NCBI GenBank assembly: GCA_017479885.1
Contig: JAFVBR010000034.1
Location: 62,001-126,000, forward strand
Reading direction: 5' to 3'
Length of the DNA: 64,000 nt
Source: Paludibacteraceae bacterium
GTDB lineage: Bacteria; Bacteroidota; Bacteroidia; Bacteroidales; Paludibacteraceae
Shown here: piece by piece, positions 8,724-18,711 of the stretch
How positions within the stretch are numbered: the stretch's first letter is position 1
How the letters are laid out: every line of letters starts with the position of its first letter
Made by a program: the position numbers and the translations under genes
Notes under the pieces: generated by a model
Told to the model about the DNA's origin: nothing
The model's database searches: none
The model's input: the letters and a program-made list of their open reading frames with translations, nothing else

Positions 8724-8912
8724 ATGGCAAAGAAATCAAAAGAAGCACGTGTACAAGTGATACTTGAGTGCACAGAACACAAAGCCAGCGGTATGCCCGG
8801 CACTTCTCGTTACATCACAACGAAGAACAGAAAGAATACCCCCGACCGTCTGGAACTGAAGAAGTATAACCCGATTCTGAAGCGTTATACCATCCACAAG
8901 GAGATTAAGTAA
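8724..8912 (+). CDS. rpmG: 50S ribosomal protein bL33
   Basis: A 62-residue large-subunit protein. It has the typical [20 protein letters not shown] start and an [20 protein letters not shown] core. The cysteine pairs of zinc-binding bL33 forms are absent (one Cys only), so this is the zinc-free type. It is followed by an 8-bp-period repeat and then the DUF4295 gene. Confidence 0.96.
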   Translation: MAKKSKEARVQVILECTEHKASGMPGTSRYITTKNRKNTPDRLELKKYNPILKRYTIHKEIK

Positions 8913-8958
8913 TGAATCAGTGAGGAAATTGACCGATTGAGAAACCGATAAACTGAAA

Positions 8959-8998
8959 CAATTACTCAATTATTCAATTTCTCAATTACTCAAAAATT
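8959..8998. repeat. 8-bp tandem repeat between rpmG and the DUF4295 gene
   Basis: Five units in register: CAATTACT, CAATTATT, CAATTTCT, CAATTACT, CAAAAATT. The array fills the spacer inside a ribosomal operon, directly before the next start codon (9007). Confidence 0.8.
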
Positions 8999-9006
8999 AG
9001 AAGACT

Positions 9007-9159
9007 ATGGCAAAGAAAGCGGTGGCTACTCTTCAAACAGGTAGCGAGAGCAAGAAACATGCTAAATGCATCAAGATGGTGAAGAGCCCGAAGACTGGTG
9101 CTTACATCTTTCAGGAAGAAATCGTTTTGAACGATGACGTAAAGGAATTCTTCGCATAA
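9007..9159 (+). CDS. DUF4295 ribosome-associated protein (probable bL38)
   Basis: A 50-residue basic protein. It begins MAKKAVATLQTGSESKKHAK and ends DDVKEFFA. DUF4295 proteins are confined to Bacteroidota and always sit beside rpmB/rpmG. From memory, structural work on a Bacteroidota ribosome assigned this family as a large-subunit protein, bL38. The position as third gene of this ribosomal cluster supports that. Confidence 0.85.
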   Translation: MAKKAVATLQTGSESKKHAKCIKMVKSPKTGAYIFQEEIVLNDDVKEFFA

Positions 9160-9182
9160 ATACAGCGAGCAGATATCAGGTG

Positions 9183-9216
9183 GAAAGGCTTTCCTTATGG
9201 AGAGCCTTTCTTGTGT
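9183..9216 (+). terminator. Terminator after the ribosomal operon
   Basis: GAAAGGCT (9183-9190) pairs with AGCCTTTC (9203-9210), followed by TTGTGTT. Confidence 0.65.
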
Positions 9217-9261
9217 TAGCATGAGTGGAGAAAGTGTCAGCAAGTCGAATGGAAAAGACGT

Positions 9262-9292
9262 TTGGCGGTTAAGAATATTTTTTGTAACTTTG
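9262..9292 (+). promoter_or_regulatory. Promoter of the lipid kinase gene
   Basis: TTG at 9262-9264 and TAACTTTG at 9285-9292, spaced by 20 bp, about 75 bp ahead of the start codon at 9369. Confidence 0.7.
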
Positions 9293-9368
9293 CACACCTT
9301 AAATAATAGTATGAAAGGTGAATCATTATTGTGTATTTATAATAAATTCTTCTTACATCTGTTAAACC

Positions 9369-10304
9369 ATGTTAGGCATAATAATCAATCCTAAATCGGG
9401 CAAGTCGGCCTATCGTAAGCAGCGACTGTACTTGTTTCATCTTCTCAAGCGGCGTCATCAACCTTTTACCTACAAAGTAACCAAATATGCAGGTCATGCG
9501 ATAGAACTTGCGCGTGAACTTGTGGAAAAAGGTTATGACGAGCTTCTGGTGCTCGGTGGTGACGGCACACTGTCGGAGGTGACAGACGGAATAATGCATG
9601 CTGACATTACAGAGGAGAACAGGAAAAAGATATCACTTGGCCTTATGCCGCGAGGCACAGGCAACGACTGGGGCAGATACTGGGGATTGACAAGGAAATA
9701 CAAACAGTCGCTTGACACATTCTTCAACACAGGCAAAAAACAGAGAATTGACGTGGGTTGTTTGACCTACTGGCGCAACGGTACTGCTGAGAAACATTAT
9801 TTCATCAACTCAGTCGGATTCGGTATCGATGCCGAAACGTGCTCTCGTGCAAATGTGCTGAAGTATTACGTCGGAAGTCACGGATTGAACTATTTCGTCG
9901 GTTTGCTTTCTGCCGTTTTTACTCATAAATCGATGCCTGTGACGGTTACTACTGATGAAGGTATAGAGTTTAAAGACTTGATGTTTACAATGAATACCGG
10001 CAACGGACCTTTTGCAGGAGGGGGCATAAGCATCAATCCGGAGGCGGACCCCCGAGACGGCATATTCCACGTGATGTTTGTCGGCAAACCGTCGTTCCGT
10101 TTGATAATGACTGCACTCCCGAAACTCTTCAACGGCGGACTGAAAGATATAGAATTCATTCGTAACTTTACAGCCAAGGAGGTGATGATCGACACGAAAG
10201 ATTATATAAAGATAGAAAAAGACGGCATTTTGCAGGATGCCTGCGGACCTTACAAAGTGGAAATTATTCCTTCTGCTCTGCAAATGGTAGTGCCACAAAA
10301 ATAG
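9369..10304 (+). CDS. Diacylglycerol/lipid kinase (DAGK catalytic family)
   Basis: A 311-residue cytoplasmic kinase of the YegS/DgkB type that phosphorylates diacylglycerol, sphingoid bases or related lipids with ATP. It shows the N-terminal IINPKSGKS motif, the nucleotide-binding GGDGTLSEV loop near residue 60 and GTGNDW near 95. The C-terminal beta-sandwich contains MFTMNTGNGPFAGGGI. Start ATG 9369 fits the family N terminus (MLGIIINPKSG). The next gene follows closely and may be cotranscribed. The exact lipid substrate cannot be told from sequence. Confidence 0.88.
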   Translation: MLGIIINPKSGKSAYRKQRLYLFHLLKRRHQPFTYKVTKYAGHAIELARELVEKGYDELLVLGGDGTLSEVTDGIMHADITEENRKKISLGLMPRGTGNDWGRYWGLTRKYKQSLDTFFNTGKKQRIDVGCLTYWRNGTAEKHYFINSVGFGIDAETCSRANVLKYYVGSHGLNYFVGLLSAVFTHKSMPVTVTTDEGIEFKDLMFTMNTGNGPFAGGGISINPEADPRDGIFHVMFVGKPSFRLIMTALPKLFNGGLKDIEFIRNFTAKEVMIDTKDYIKIEKDGILQDACGPYKVEIIPSALQMVVPQK

Positions 10305-10343
10305 TTGCCATGTCTCGCATGGCAGCGATTGATAAACATCATA

Positions 10344-12233
10344 ATGCTGAAGAAAATGAAAAACAAGTGGTTTAAACTCTACAAGAATGCTTCTCGCGGT
10401 GACGGAGTGCAGTTCGTCTGGCTGTTTTGTATTACAGCTGTATTGATATTGGTGGCATGGTTGGTCAACAAGTTAGTACTAAACATAAGTTTTGCAGATA
10501 CTCTGGCACTTGTGTTTGACCCGGGTCAGTTTAATGGGTACGAATGTGGGTGGAAATTTGTTTTCCAGTTGTGTATCAATCTTGTAGGTGTAGTGCTCGT
10601 AGGCGGATTCCTGATAAGTGTGCTAACCAATATACTAACAGGTTGGGGTGAGGCATACAATAACGGAAGCGCCCGTTTCCGCTTTCGCAACCACTTGCTA
10701 TTCCTCGGCTCGGACAAGAGTCTGGCCGGTACTATAGCCGGTGTGGCTGCAAGAGAGACCAACAAGAAAAGCAAGATAGTGGTGCTCAGCAAGGCTGATT
10801 CGTCAGAGTTGAGAGAGAAACTGTTTGCAGAACTTGATGAGAAAGTGGCAGACAGAGTGGTAGTGCTGCAAGGTGAGATAACCAACAGCGAACAATTGGA
10901 GAGTGTACATACAGCAGCAGCAAAAGCTGTTTATATAATGGGTGAGGCAGAAGATGCCGGTCATGACGCACATGTGTTGCAATGTCTGAGCATGATAAAG
11001 AAACTGTTGCCGAAAGACGGTCAACTGAAAGACTGCTATATGCTTTGCAATAATTTCTCCACTCTGCGTCTGTTGCAGATGCAGACGGAGCGACAGAGTG
11101 ATTCGGGTGTGAACCTGATAGTGGTTAATAATATGGAGAGCATGGCGCAGCAAGTGCTTGTAACGCACAGACCTGTAGGTTTTGACTATCAATACCCCTC
11201 GCTCGACAGAGACATGATTACCTACGAGAGTGAGCGATATGCTCATCTTGTGATAATAGGGATGACTCAGATGGCATACGCTATTGCAACAACTGCCGCT
11301 CATATAGGTCATTACCCGAGTTGGCTCAGAGACCATAGTTTGCGTACAAAGATTACATTCATAGCTGACAATATAGAGCAGGAGGCAGATTTCTTCCGCG
11401 GGCACTTCGACACTTTGTTTGAGATGTCACACTGGACTCAACTGGCGCAAACAGATGGTAAATTGGTAAAGACTGCACAAAACAGTGAATTGCTGAAAGG
11501 CGATTTTCTGGACGTGGAGTGGGAGTTTGTGTCGGCAGGAGTAGAGACAACAGTTGCAAGAGATTATCTGAACAACGCTGCGAGTGATGCGAATCAAGTG
11601 TTGACGATAGCTTTTGTCGGAGACAATGGTTTTGACAATCTGGCAGCGGCTATGTATCTGCCGGAGACAGTGCTTGGCAGTGATACACCTATTTTAATAT
11701 ATCAGCCGGAGGGCAATGCAACAGTAGAGTGGATGCGGCAGAGCAGAGTGTTTGAGAATTTCTATCCTTTCGGAATGGGTGACAATTGCTATGACGAGAG
11801 TTTCCTGACCCGTCTTGGTTGGGCCAAAGAGACCAACTTTACTTATGAACAACATTTCGGCAATCCGGAAGGAAAGACTGCTGACGGTTTGTGGGCTAAA
11901 CTGCGTCTGGCAGCACAGTTCTCAAATATCTATAATGCCAACTATGCTCTTGCCACACTTTGCCGCATGCCAAAGCAGTATATGGCAGCATTAGAGCATA
12001 ACCGCTGGAGTATGGAGAAACTGCTTGAGGGTTTCCGCGCTATCGACAAAAAGCAGAGAGATGACCTCGAATGGGGAAGAGTGGAGAATGCACAGGCTCA
12101 GATAGATGACTTGAAGGCACATTTCTATCATCACAATATTGCACCGTTTGAAGACTTGAAGCCTGAGAGCATTGACAAAGACCAAGTGCTGACAGCTGCG
12201 CTCACAGAAAAGATAAACAATAAGAAAAAATGA
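10344..12233 (+). CDS. CASTOR/POLLUX-like ion channel with RCK (TrkA-N) domains
   Basis: About 629 residues. Two hydrophobic helices near the N terminus (FVWLFCITAVLILVAWLVN and LCINLVGVVLVGGFLISVL) flank a pore-loop-like stretch. A Rossmann RCK domain follows (NHLLFLGSDKSLAGTIAGVA, then VVVLQGEITNSEQLESV). A second related domain begins with LVIIGMTQMAYAIATTAA. The order of segments resembles plant CASTOR and bacterial relatives that gate cations through nucleotide or Ca2+ binding. I chose ATG 10344 rather than an upstream in-frame TTG at 10305 that abuts the previous stop. Function is inferred from architecture. Confidence 0.65.
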   Translation: MLKKMKNKWFKLYKNASRGDGVQFVWLFCITAVLILVAWLVNKLVLNISFADTLALVFDPGQFNGYECGWKFVFQLCINLVGVVLVGGFLISVLTNILTGWGEAYNNGSARFRFRNHLLFLGSDKSLAGTIAGVAARETNKKSKIVVLSKADSSELREKLFAELDEKVADRVVVLQGEITNSEQLESVHTAAAKAVYIMGEAEDAGHDAHVLQCLSMIKKLLPKDGQLKDCYMLCNNFSTLRLLQMQTERQSDSGVNLIVVNNMESMAQQVLVTHRPVGFDYQYPSLDRDMITYESERYAHLVIIGMTQMAYAIATTAAHIGHYPSWLRDHSLRTKITFIADNIEQEADFFRGHFDTLFEMSHWTQLAQTDGKLVKTAQNSELLKGDFLDVEWEFVSAGVETTVARDYLNNAASDANQVLTIAFVGDNGFDNLAAAMYLPETVLGSDTPILIYQPEGNATVEWMRQSRVFENFYPFGMGDNCYDESFLTRLGWAKETNFTYEQHFGNPEGKTADGLWAKLRLAAQFSNIYNANYALATLCRMPKQYMAALEHNRWSMEKLLEGFRAIDKKQRDDLEWGRVENAQAQIDDLKAHFYHHNIAPFEDLKPESIDKDQVLTAALTEKINNKKK

Positions 12234-12259
12234 ATATTAAATAATACGAAACCAAAATT

Positions 12260-13552
12260 ATGAGACGAACTTTCATACTGCTATGTTCTTTCCTGTCGTT
12301 TACTGCATATTCACAGATAGATATGCAGGCACATGTGGCAAGTGATGAAGGCAAAGCGGCCTACAATACTTATATCAGCAAGCAGCAAGGCTATTATTCG
12401 GGCAACTATGCATACCAATATTTGGCAGAGCAAGAAGGTTCGACCTTGTTTGGCACGCTGAACGAGTTGATGGGTAGTACCTGTAAAACCAATCAGAGCG
12501 GTTTTGACTATGGGGCATTGCGTTATGAGTACGTTTCTGTTGACAGAGATTTGAACAAGAGCGGCAACTTCATCGCCTTTTATTCCGGTTCGTCTGCTTC
12601 GGCAACATGGGATAGCGGAAAGACTTGGAACAGAGAGCATGTGTGGCCGCAATCTAATGGGGTCAGTTCAAGTAAACCCATGGGTTATGACATGAACTCG
12701 GTGCGTCCTACGCTGACAAAAGACAATTCTTCTCGCCAAAACACCGCATACGGGGAAGGTAGCGGTTATTACAATCCTGATGAACTCAAAATCAGCAACC
12801 CGAATTACAAGGCAATAAACAACGGCACTTACAAGGGTGATTGTGCGAGGATAATACTTTATGACTATCTGGTATATGGTGAGATGGGCGGTAAGAAAAA
12901 TGTGCTCTATAACGATGCAGCCCAGTTGCTTGACAAACTGGGGACCAGCTCACAATCGGTATTCGAGAGTGTGGAAATACTGCTTAAATGGCACATGCAA
13001 GACCCGCCATCACTGACAGAGATAGTGCGCAACGACGGAGGCGAAGAGTATCAAGGCAATCGCAATCCGTTTATTGATTATCCTGAGTTAGCCATTCAGA
13101 TATTGCAAGACGAGGTAAAGACATACACTGTAAGCACGAATATTCAGATGCAACCGGCATACAGAATGACAACTGCCGACGGTTTCGTTGCATACCTGAA
13201 CAAGAGTGACGGCAGTCATCCTCAGACTATAGAAGTTACCGGTGCAACGTATAATTATAACGCTCAGTTGGGTAGAATAACATTGTCGCGAATATCGAAT
13301 GATGTTACTATTACGACCAGCGAAGAGGTAACGGCTTTGGAAAATGCAGGAGAAAGTATACATTACCATATAACAGGCAACAGACTATGCGTTGACAATC
13401 TGAATAATGCCGATGTGGCAATATACACGTTGTCGGGTGCAGTGGTTAGTTCTGCAAGTGCAGTAAACGGAGAGTACAACGTAGTACTTTCTGCCGGCGC
13501 ATATATACTAAGAGCAGGTGCAATTGCCAAGAAAATACTTATAGTTGAATAA
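12260..13552 (+). CDS. Secreted endonuclease I (EndA/NucM) with C-terminal sorting domain
   Basis: A 430-residue exported nuclease. The signal peptide is MRRTFILLCSFLSFTAYSQ. The catalytic segment is NREHVWPQS near residues 126-134, the His-Me finger motif of endonuclease I. It is followed by MNSVRPTLTKDNSSRQN and ISNPNYKAINNGTYKGDCAR. The last 75 residues (YTLSGAVVSSASAVNGEYNV, ending KKILIVE) match type IX secretion C-terminal domains, so the nuclease is probably released or surface-attached. A likely role is degrading extracellular nucleic acid for nutrition. Confidence 0.88.
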   Translation: MRRTFILLCSFLSFTAYSQIDMQAHVASDEGKAAYNTYISKQQGYYSGNYAYQYLAEQEGSTLFGTLNELMGSTCKTNQSGFDYGALRYEYVSVDRDLNKSGNFIAFYSGSSASATWDSGKTWNREHVWPQSNGVSSSKPMGYDMNSVRPTLTKDNSSRQNTAYGEGSGYYNPDELKISNPNYKAINNGTYKGDCARIILYDYLVYGEMGGKKNVLYNDAAQLLDKLGTSSQSVFESVEILLKWHMQDPPSLTEIVRNDGGEEYQGNRNPFIDYPELAIQILQDEVKTYTVSTNIQMQPAYRMTTADGFVAYLNKSDGSHPQTIEVTGATYNYNAQLGRITLSRISNDVTITTSEEVTALENAGESIHYHITGNRLCVDNLNNADVAIYTLSGAVVSSASAVNGEYNVVLSAGAYILRAGAIAKKILIVE

Positions 13553-13562
13553 AAAAAAGAGT

Positions 13563-14441
13563 ATGGTAGACAAGGAATCACTTAATGAGATAAAGCGTCA
13601 GTTGACAGAGTCGGTTGAGGCAGAAGACCGTATGTGTCTGCGTACGAATATGCCGATACCTTCGCTATATGATTTGCGTGAGTTGATGCAACTGATTCGT
13701 TGTGCATTGTTTCCTGACTTCTTTCTGGCAAAGGCGCATAGGGTTCATACGCGTGAGAGTCAGGTGAGCAATGCAATAGACAAGATATTTGAAGTGCTGA
13801 GGAGGCAGATAGCAGCAAGCATGGTGTTTTGTGCCGAATGTGATGATACTGTTTCTGACAAGGCTGATGAACTGGCAGAGAGTTTCATCGGTTGTCTGCC
13901 AAAGATAAAGCACTTGCTTCTGACAGACATAGAGGCAGTGAGTATGCGCGACCCTGCAGTGGACAACTACGGCGAAGTGATATTGTCTTACCCCGGTGTT
14001 CAGGTAATGCTTCATCACCGGACAGCCCATGAACTATACCGTCTCGGAGTGCCGGTATTGCCCCGAATTATTATGGAGGAGGCTCATTCGGCAACGGGAA
14101 TAGATATTCACCCCGGTGCAGAGATAGGCGAGTATTTTGCGATAGACCATGGTACAGGCATAGTGATTGGCAAGACCGCAATCATAGGCAACCGCTGTAT
14201 GTTGTATCAGGGTGTGACTCTGGGTGCAAAGAACTTTGTATATGATATGGAGGGTCATCCTCTTGACGAACCGCGTCATCCGATATTGGAGGATAATGTG
14301 ACAGTGTATTCCAATGCCTCGATACTTGGCAGAGTGAGAATAGGTCATGACACGGTAATAGGTGGTAACGTGTGGATAGATACAGATATACCTCCGTGCT
14401 CGGTTATATCTCAGGCAAAGCCGACCAGCAACCCCTCGTGA
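13563..14441 (+). CDS. cysE: Serine O-acetyltransferase
   Basis: Makes O-acetylserine from serine and acetyl-CoA, the first step of cysteine synthesis. About 292 residues. An N-terminal helical domain is followed by a left-handed beta-helix of hexapeptide repeats (HPGAEIGEYFAIDHGTGIVI, GKTAIIGNRCMLYQGVTLGA) carrying the conserved His residues. Start ATG 13563 is preferred over the in-frame TTG inside the previous gene. The gap to endA is only 10 bp. Confidence 0.92.
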   Translation: MVDKESLNEIKRQLTESVEAEDRMCLRTNMPIPSLYDLRELMQLIRCALFPDFFLAKAHRVHTRESQVSNAIDKIFEVLRRQIAASMVFCAECDDTVSDKADELAESFIGCLPKIKHLLLTDIEAVSMRDPAVDNYGEVILSYPGVQVMLHHRTAHELYRLGVPVLPRIIMEEAHSATGIDIHPGAEIGEYFAIDHGTGIVIGKTAIIGNRCMLYQGVTLGAKNFVYDMEGHPLDEPRHPILEDNVTVYSNASILGRVRIGHDTVIGGNVWIDTDIPPCSVISQAKPTSNPS

Positions 14442-14498
14442 CAGATGTCGGGGTATAGAATAATCAGATATTGGGAGAGTGTAGAATTACTATAACTA

Positions 14499-16226
14499 TT
14501 ATGCAGTTGGTTTTTGATCAACTGCATTTTTTCTGCATACATCGCATTGTCCGCATGGTTGGGAGTCGGTTTCTCCAAAGTATGACAGCAGCAATTGGGA
14601 ACGGCAGAACTGCTTTTGCGAAGCATATTCGAGCATAGCCGCCAGTTGTTTTTCGTATTGTTGTTTGCGTTGCTCGAAGACATTGGGCGGCAATTGCACA
14701 TATCTCAATTCCTGCCGCTCGAGAGGGTAGTGCAGATAGGGGGTCTTTCTTCGCGGAATGTATTGGATAATATGTTCTTTTGCAAGACTGACAAGTTCGC
14801 TGTTGAGTTGCCGTGTACTAATAGAGAGTTGCTGACTCAGAATATTGTCGTTGATATAGACAGGTTCAGCAAATATTCCGGTATAACTGCGGAGCAAGGC
14901 ACTGACTATTTTTTCCTGTGAAGGATTGAGTCCGGCAGAATAAAGTTGCTCGCGTGTACAGAGAATCATAATCCTCGGATTTGTCTCTGTTTCTTCAATA
15001 TAATTGAGGTATCCTGCCTGCCCGAGCAATTGCAGGGCACTTAGTGCGGGGAGCATAGGCAGGTGATTCTCAGTACAGAATTTTTCAACCGGGAATACAA
15101 ATGTGTGGTCAAGCCCGGAGCCTATGCCGACTTCAAACCAGTCGCCGACTGCTTGATATACTTTCTTGACAAAATCTCTGTCAGGATAATTGTCGGCAAT
15201 GCGTTTGTTAAGTTTGGTATTGTCAGACTTGTTGTAAATGAGTATGGCATAGGCAGTAGCTCCATCTCTTCCTGCTCTGCCGGCTTCCTGGAAGTATGCT
15301 TCAAGCGAGTCTGGCAGGTCAAGGTGTATGACGGTGCGAACATCAGGTTTGTCGATGCCCATACCGAAAGCGTTGGTTGCAACCATGACGCGTGTTTCTC
15401 CGCGTTTCCATGACTGTTGTTTGATATCTTTGTCGTAGTTGCTGAGTCCTGCGTGGTAGTGTGTGGCGCTGATACCTTCTTTTGTTAGCAGTTCTGCTAT
15501 CTCTGCAGTTTTTCTGCGGTTGCGTACATAGACGATACTGCTGCCTGCCACGTGGTTAAGAATATGCAGCATCTGCTCTTCTTTGTTCTCCACGTTGCGG
15601 ACTACATAGCATAGATTGTCGCGGGCGAAAGATTTGCGGAATACGTTTTCGGCAGTAAAGAGCAGGCGTTTTTGTATGTCGGCTACCACTTCAGGTGTGG
15701 CAGTGGCTGTGAGTGCGAGCACGGGCACTTTGGGCAGACTTTTCCTTATGTCGGCAATATGCAGATATGACGGTCTGAAGTCATAGCCCCATTGCGAGAT
15801 GCAATGTGCTTCGTCAACAGCCAGCATGCAAACGTGTAGTGTCGTAAGTTGTCGGCGGAACTCTTCGGATTGCAGTCGCTCGGGCGAGACATATAGGAAC
15901 TTGCGGTCGCCATATCTGCATTTGTCGAGTGTCTGGAGAATGGTGTCACGTGTAAGTCCTGTATATATGGCTTCTGCGAAAATGCCCCGTTGCCTGAGAT
16001 TGTCCACCTGGTCTTTCATAAGTGCAATCAGTGGTGTGATGACAAGGCAAAGCCCGTCCATAGCCATGGTAGGTACCTGAAAGCAGAGCGACTTGCCTCC
16101 TCCGGTGGGCATGAGTGCGAGAGTGTCTTTACCGGAACCTATACTTTGAATGATTTCCGCCTGTAACGGGCGGAAATCATCGTAATGCCAGAATTGGCGC
16201 AATATGTTTCTGTAGTTGTCTGTCAT
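14499..16226 (-). CDS. recQ: RecQ family ATP-dependent DNA helicase (short form)
   Basis: A 575-residue 3'-5' helicase for recombination and fork repair. Walker A is [12 protein letters not shown] and Walker B is [19 protein letters not shown]. Motif VI is [12 protein letters not shown]. The zinc-binding region retains a [12 protein letters not shown]...PCGQCDVC cysteine set. The protein ends there: the C-terminal HRDC domain of long RecQ proteins is absent. The start codon overlaps the gltX stop by 4 bases, so the two are translationally coupled. A dyad ATGCAGTTG/CAACTGCAT (14501-14527) covers the stop region. Confidence 0.92.
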   Translation of the reverse strand: MTDNYRNILRQFWHYDDFRPLQAEIIQSIGSGKDTLALMPTGGGKSLCFQVPTMAMDGLCLVITPLIALMKDQVDNLRQRGIFAEAIYTGLTRDTILQTLDKCRYGDRKFLYVSPERLQSEEFRRQLTTLHVCMLAVDEAHCISQWGYDFRPSYLHIADIRKSLPKVPVLALTATATPEVVADIQKRLLFTAENVFRKSFARDNLCYVVRNVENKEEQMLHILNHVAGSSIVYVRNRRKTAEIAELLTKEGISATHYHAGLSNYDKDIKQQSWKRGETRVMVATNAFGMGIDKPDVRTVIHLDLPDSLEAYFQEAGRAGRDGATAYAILIYNKSDNTKLNKRIADNYPDRDFVKKVYQAVGDWFEVGIGSGLDHTFVFPVEKFCTENHLPMLPALSALQLLGQAGYLNYIEETETNPRIMILCTREQLYSAGLNPSQEKIVSALLRSYTGIFAEPVYINDNILSQQLSISTRQLNSELVSLAKEHIIQYIPRRKTPYLHYPLERQELRYVQLPPNVFEQRKQQYEKQLAAMLEYASQKQFCRSQLLLSYFGETDSQPCGQCDVCRKNAVDQKPTA

Positions 16227-17755
16227 GCATTACGGCGTATGCATTCCTCAACCCGGCGTATGGTTTCTTCTTTTCCCAATACATCGGTTATCTCCCAGAT
16301 ATGCGGTCCGCGTGCAGCTCCTACAAGACAGATGCGGAAAGCATTCATAACTATGCCTACTCCGTATTCTTTCTCAGCAATCCAAGGCATGATGAGATTG
16401 TCGAGTGCTTCAGCTGACCAGTCGTCTTGCTGTTTGAGCAAAGCAAGCAACTCCTGCATGTGCTTGGGCGAATCTTCTTTCCAGCGTTTCTTCATGGATT
16501 TCTCGTCGTATTCGGTTGGTGCCACGAAGAAGAAATTGCATTGTTCCCAGAGCTCGCTGACGAAGTTGACTCGTTCTTTCATCAGCCCTACTATGTGCTC
16601 AATAGTTTCTGCAGGATAGATTTCGGGGTTGACGCCGTGCTCTTTGAGTATTGGAATGAACTCTTGTGCAATGAGTTTGTTGTCGCGCATCTGCAGATAC
16701 TGGTGGTTGAACCACTTGCCTTTTTCGAAGTCAAACTTGGCTCCTGCCTTGCTTACTCTGTCGAGTGAGAAGTCGTTAATCAGTTCTTGCATGGAGTAAA
16801 TCTCCTTGTCTCCGGTGGCGTGCCATCCGAGCAGTGCAAGGAAATTAATGACTGCCTCGGGGTAGTATCCGCTCTCGCGGTAACCGCTGCTGACAGTACC
16901 TGTTTTCTGGTCGTGGAATTCGAGCGGGAACACGGGGAATCCGAGCCTGTCGCCGTCACGTTTGGAGAGTTTGCCGTTGCCATCGGGTTTGAGCAACAAA
17001 GGCAGATGTGCGAACTGAGGCATAGTGTCATCCCAACCGAAGGCCCGATAGAGCAGCACATGAAGCGGTGCGCTCGGAAGCCATTCTTCGCCACGAATGA
17101 CGTGGGTTATCTCCATCAGATGGTCGTCAACTATGTTGGCGAGATGGTAGGTAGGCAGGTCATCGGCAGATTTGTAGAGCACTTTGTCGTCAATGATGCT
17201 GCTGTTGATAACCACTTCTCCTCTGATGAGGTCGTGCACATGTACGTCTTCATCGGGATTGACTTTGAAGCGTACTACGTACTGCTCTCCGCTATCGATG
17301 TGATTCTTAACCTCTTGTGCAGTCATTGTAAGCGAGTTACGCATCTGCATGCGGGTAGAGGCATCATATTGGAAGTTCTTTATCTCGTTTCGTTTCTGCT
17401 CTAATTCCTGTGGAGTGTCGAAAGCGATATATGCGTTGCCGGAGTCAAGAAGTTGTTTTACGTATTGGTGGTAGATGTCTCTTCGTTCCGACTGGCGGTA
17501 TGGTCCGTGTGAATTGAGTGACGAGTCAACTCCTATACCTTCGTCTATTTCAATATGCAGCCAGCGGAGTGCTTCGATAATATATTCTTCGGCTCCGGGA
17601 ACGAAACGTGCGGAGTCGGTGTCTTCAATACGGAGTAGCATATCACCTCCGTTCTGACGTGCAAAAAGGTAATTGTACAAAGCGGTACGTACCCCGCCGA
17701 TGTGCAGTGCGCCTGTAGGTGAAGGCGCGAATCTAACGCGAACTTTTCTTTTCAT
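16223..17755 (-). CDS. gltX: Glutamyl-tRNA synthetase
   Basis: A 510-residue class I synthetase charging tRNA-Glu. The HIGH region reads [19 protein letters not shown] at residues 7-25. The KMSKS equivalent is [12 protein letters not shown]. Full-length for bacteria. Promoter at 17777-17807. It is followed by recQ with a 4-base overlap. Confidence 0.97.
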   Translation of the reverse strand: MKRKVRVRFAPSPTGALHIGGVRTALYNYLFARQNGGDMLLRIEDTDSARFVPGAEEYIIEALRWLHIEIDEGIGVDSSLNSHGPYRQSERRDIYHQYVKQLLDSGNAYIAFDTPQELEQKRNEIKNFQYDASTRMQMRNSLTMTAQEVKNHIDSGEQYVVRFKVNPDEDVHVHDLIRGEVVINSSIIDDKVLYKSADDLPTYHLANIVDDHLMEITHVIRGEEWLPSAPLHVLLYRAFGWDDTMPQFAHLPLLLKPDGNGKLSKRDGDRLGFPVFPLEFHDQKTGTVSSGYRESGYYPEAVINFLALLGWHATGDKEIYSMQELINDFSLDRVSKAGAKFDFEKGKWFNHQYLQMRDNKLIAQEFIPILKEHGVNPEIYPAETIEHIVGLMKERVNFVSELWEQCNFFFVAPTEYDEKSMKKRWKEDSPKHMQELLALLKQQDDWSAEALDNLIMPWIAEKEYGVGIVMNAFRICLVGAARGPHIWEITDVLGKEETIRRVEECIRRNA

Positions 17756-17776
17756 TATATATTATTATTTGGTCTG

Positions 17777-17807
17777 CAAAGTTACTTCAATTCCGTGAAT
17801 TTGGCAA
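17777..17807 (-). promoter_or_regulatory. Promoter of gltX-recQ
   Basis: On the minus strand, TAACTTTG (17784-17777) and TTG (17807-17805) are spaced by 20 bp, just upstream of the gltX ATG. Confidence 0.7.
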
Positions 17808-17875
17808 GAGAATAATGTTATTGTCGGGCATGTGTCTGTTATTCATGGAGGCTGAACTGTGTTTGGCGTACATTG

Positions 17876-18625
17876 TCAGTCAAGCAGGCTTTTAGCGAAT
17901 TGTTCTGCTTGTTCGAGTTGGTCGATTTTGCCAACGTCCATCATGCGGTAGTTCTGTGGTACGAAAGCTTTGATAATGTTGTTCGGGCAGATGCTTAGGT
18001 ACAGGTCAATGAGTGAAAATGGTGTGTTCCCCGGGAAATCGTTCATGAGCCGGAAGATGTCAGGACTAAGCATCTGCATACCTGAAAAAGCGAGTTGTGT
18101 GGATAATTGATATGTTTCTTCTTTCATAGTGTTTGGGCGTTTTTCTCCTGTTGATATATTGGTCCAACCGATCATACGACCCTCTTTGTCGAATAGGAGA
18201 TATCTCTGTGTCTTACGTTGCGAGACCACGAGTGTGGCAAGAGCATTGCCTGCATTGTGTGTCGCTATGAGTTGTCTGATGTCGATGTTAGACAGTATAT
18301 CCACGTTGCAAGCGAGCACCGGTTCGTCACCGCCGAGCAGCGTAGTTGCTTTCCTAAGTCCTCCGCCCGTGTTGAGCAGAAGCTCGCGTTCGTCGGATAT
18401 TTGAATGTTGCATCCGAAATTGTTGTTCCTGTTGAGATAGTTTATGATGAGGTCGGGGAAATGGTGAACATTGACAACGATGTCAGTAATGCCCACATTC
18501 CTCAGTTTCTCAATCTGATACTGAAGCAATGTCTTTCCTGAAAGAGGCAGGAGCGCCTTCGGGAGAGTGTCGGTTATGGGCTTGAGTCTTGTGCCGAGAC
18601 CTGCGCAGAAAATCATTGCTTTCAT
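17876..18625 (-). CDS. murU: Nucleotidyltransferase, MurU-like (MurNAc-1-phosphate uridylyltransferase)
   Basis: A 249-residue NTP-transferase. The pyrophosphorylase signature is AGLGTRLKPITDTLPKALLP at residues 8-27. In the AmgK/MurU salvage pathway this enzyme makes UDP-MurNAc from MurNAc-1-P, bypassing de novo synthesis. The gene directly follows the AmgK-like kinase gene on the same strand, the usual pairing. The spacer carries an 11-bp repeat array. A mannose-1-phosphate guanylyltransferase activity cannot be excluded from sequence alone. Confidence 0.78.
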   Translation of the reverse strand: MKAMIFCAGLGTRLKPITDTLPKALLPLSGKTLLQYQIEKLRNVGITDIVVNVHHFPDLIINYLNRNNNFGCNIQISDERELLLNTGGGLRKATTLLGGDEPVLACNVDILSNIDIRQLIATHNAGNALATLVVSQRKTQRYLLFDKEGRMIGWTNISTGEKRPNTMKEETYQLSTQLAFSGMQMLSPDIFRLMNDFPGNTPFSLIDLYLSICPNNIIKAFVPQNYRMMDVGKIDQLEQAEQFAKSLLD

Positions 18626-18663
18626 AAGATGCGGGTATTTTCAGATTTAAGAGATGATATTTT

Positions 18664-18707
18664 GAAGTTACGGTGATACTACGGTGATACTACGGTGATA
18701 GTACGGT
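18664..18707. repeat. 11-bp tandem array between amgK-rapZ and murU
   Basis: Four units in register: GAAGTTACGGT, GATACTACGGT twice, GATAGTACGGT. Then GGTG and the stop codon of the upstream gene (18712-18714 on this strand). It is nearly identical to the array at 43996-44050, with one unit fewer. Confidence 0.85.
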
Positions 18708-18711
18708 GGTG

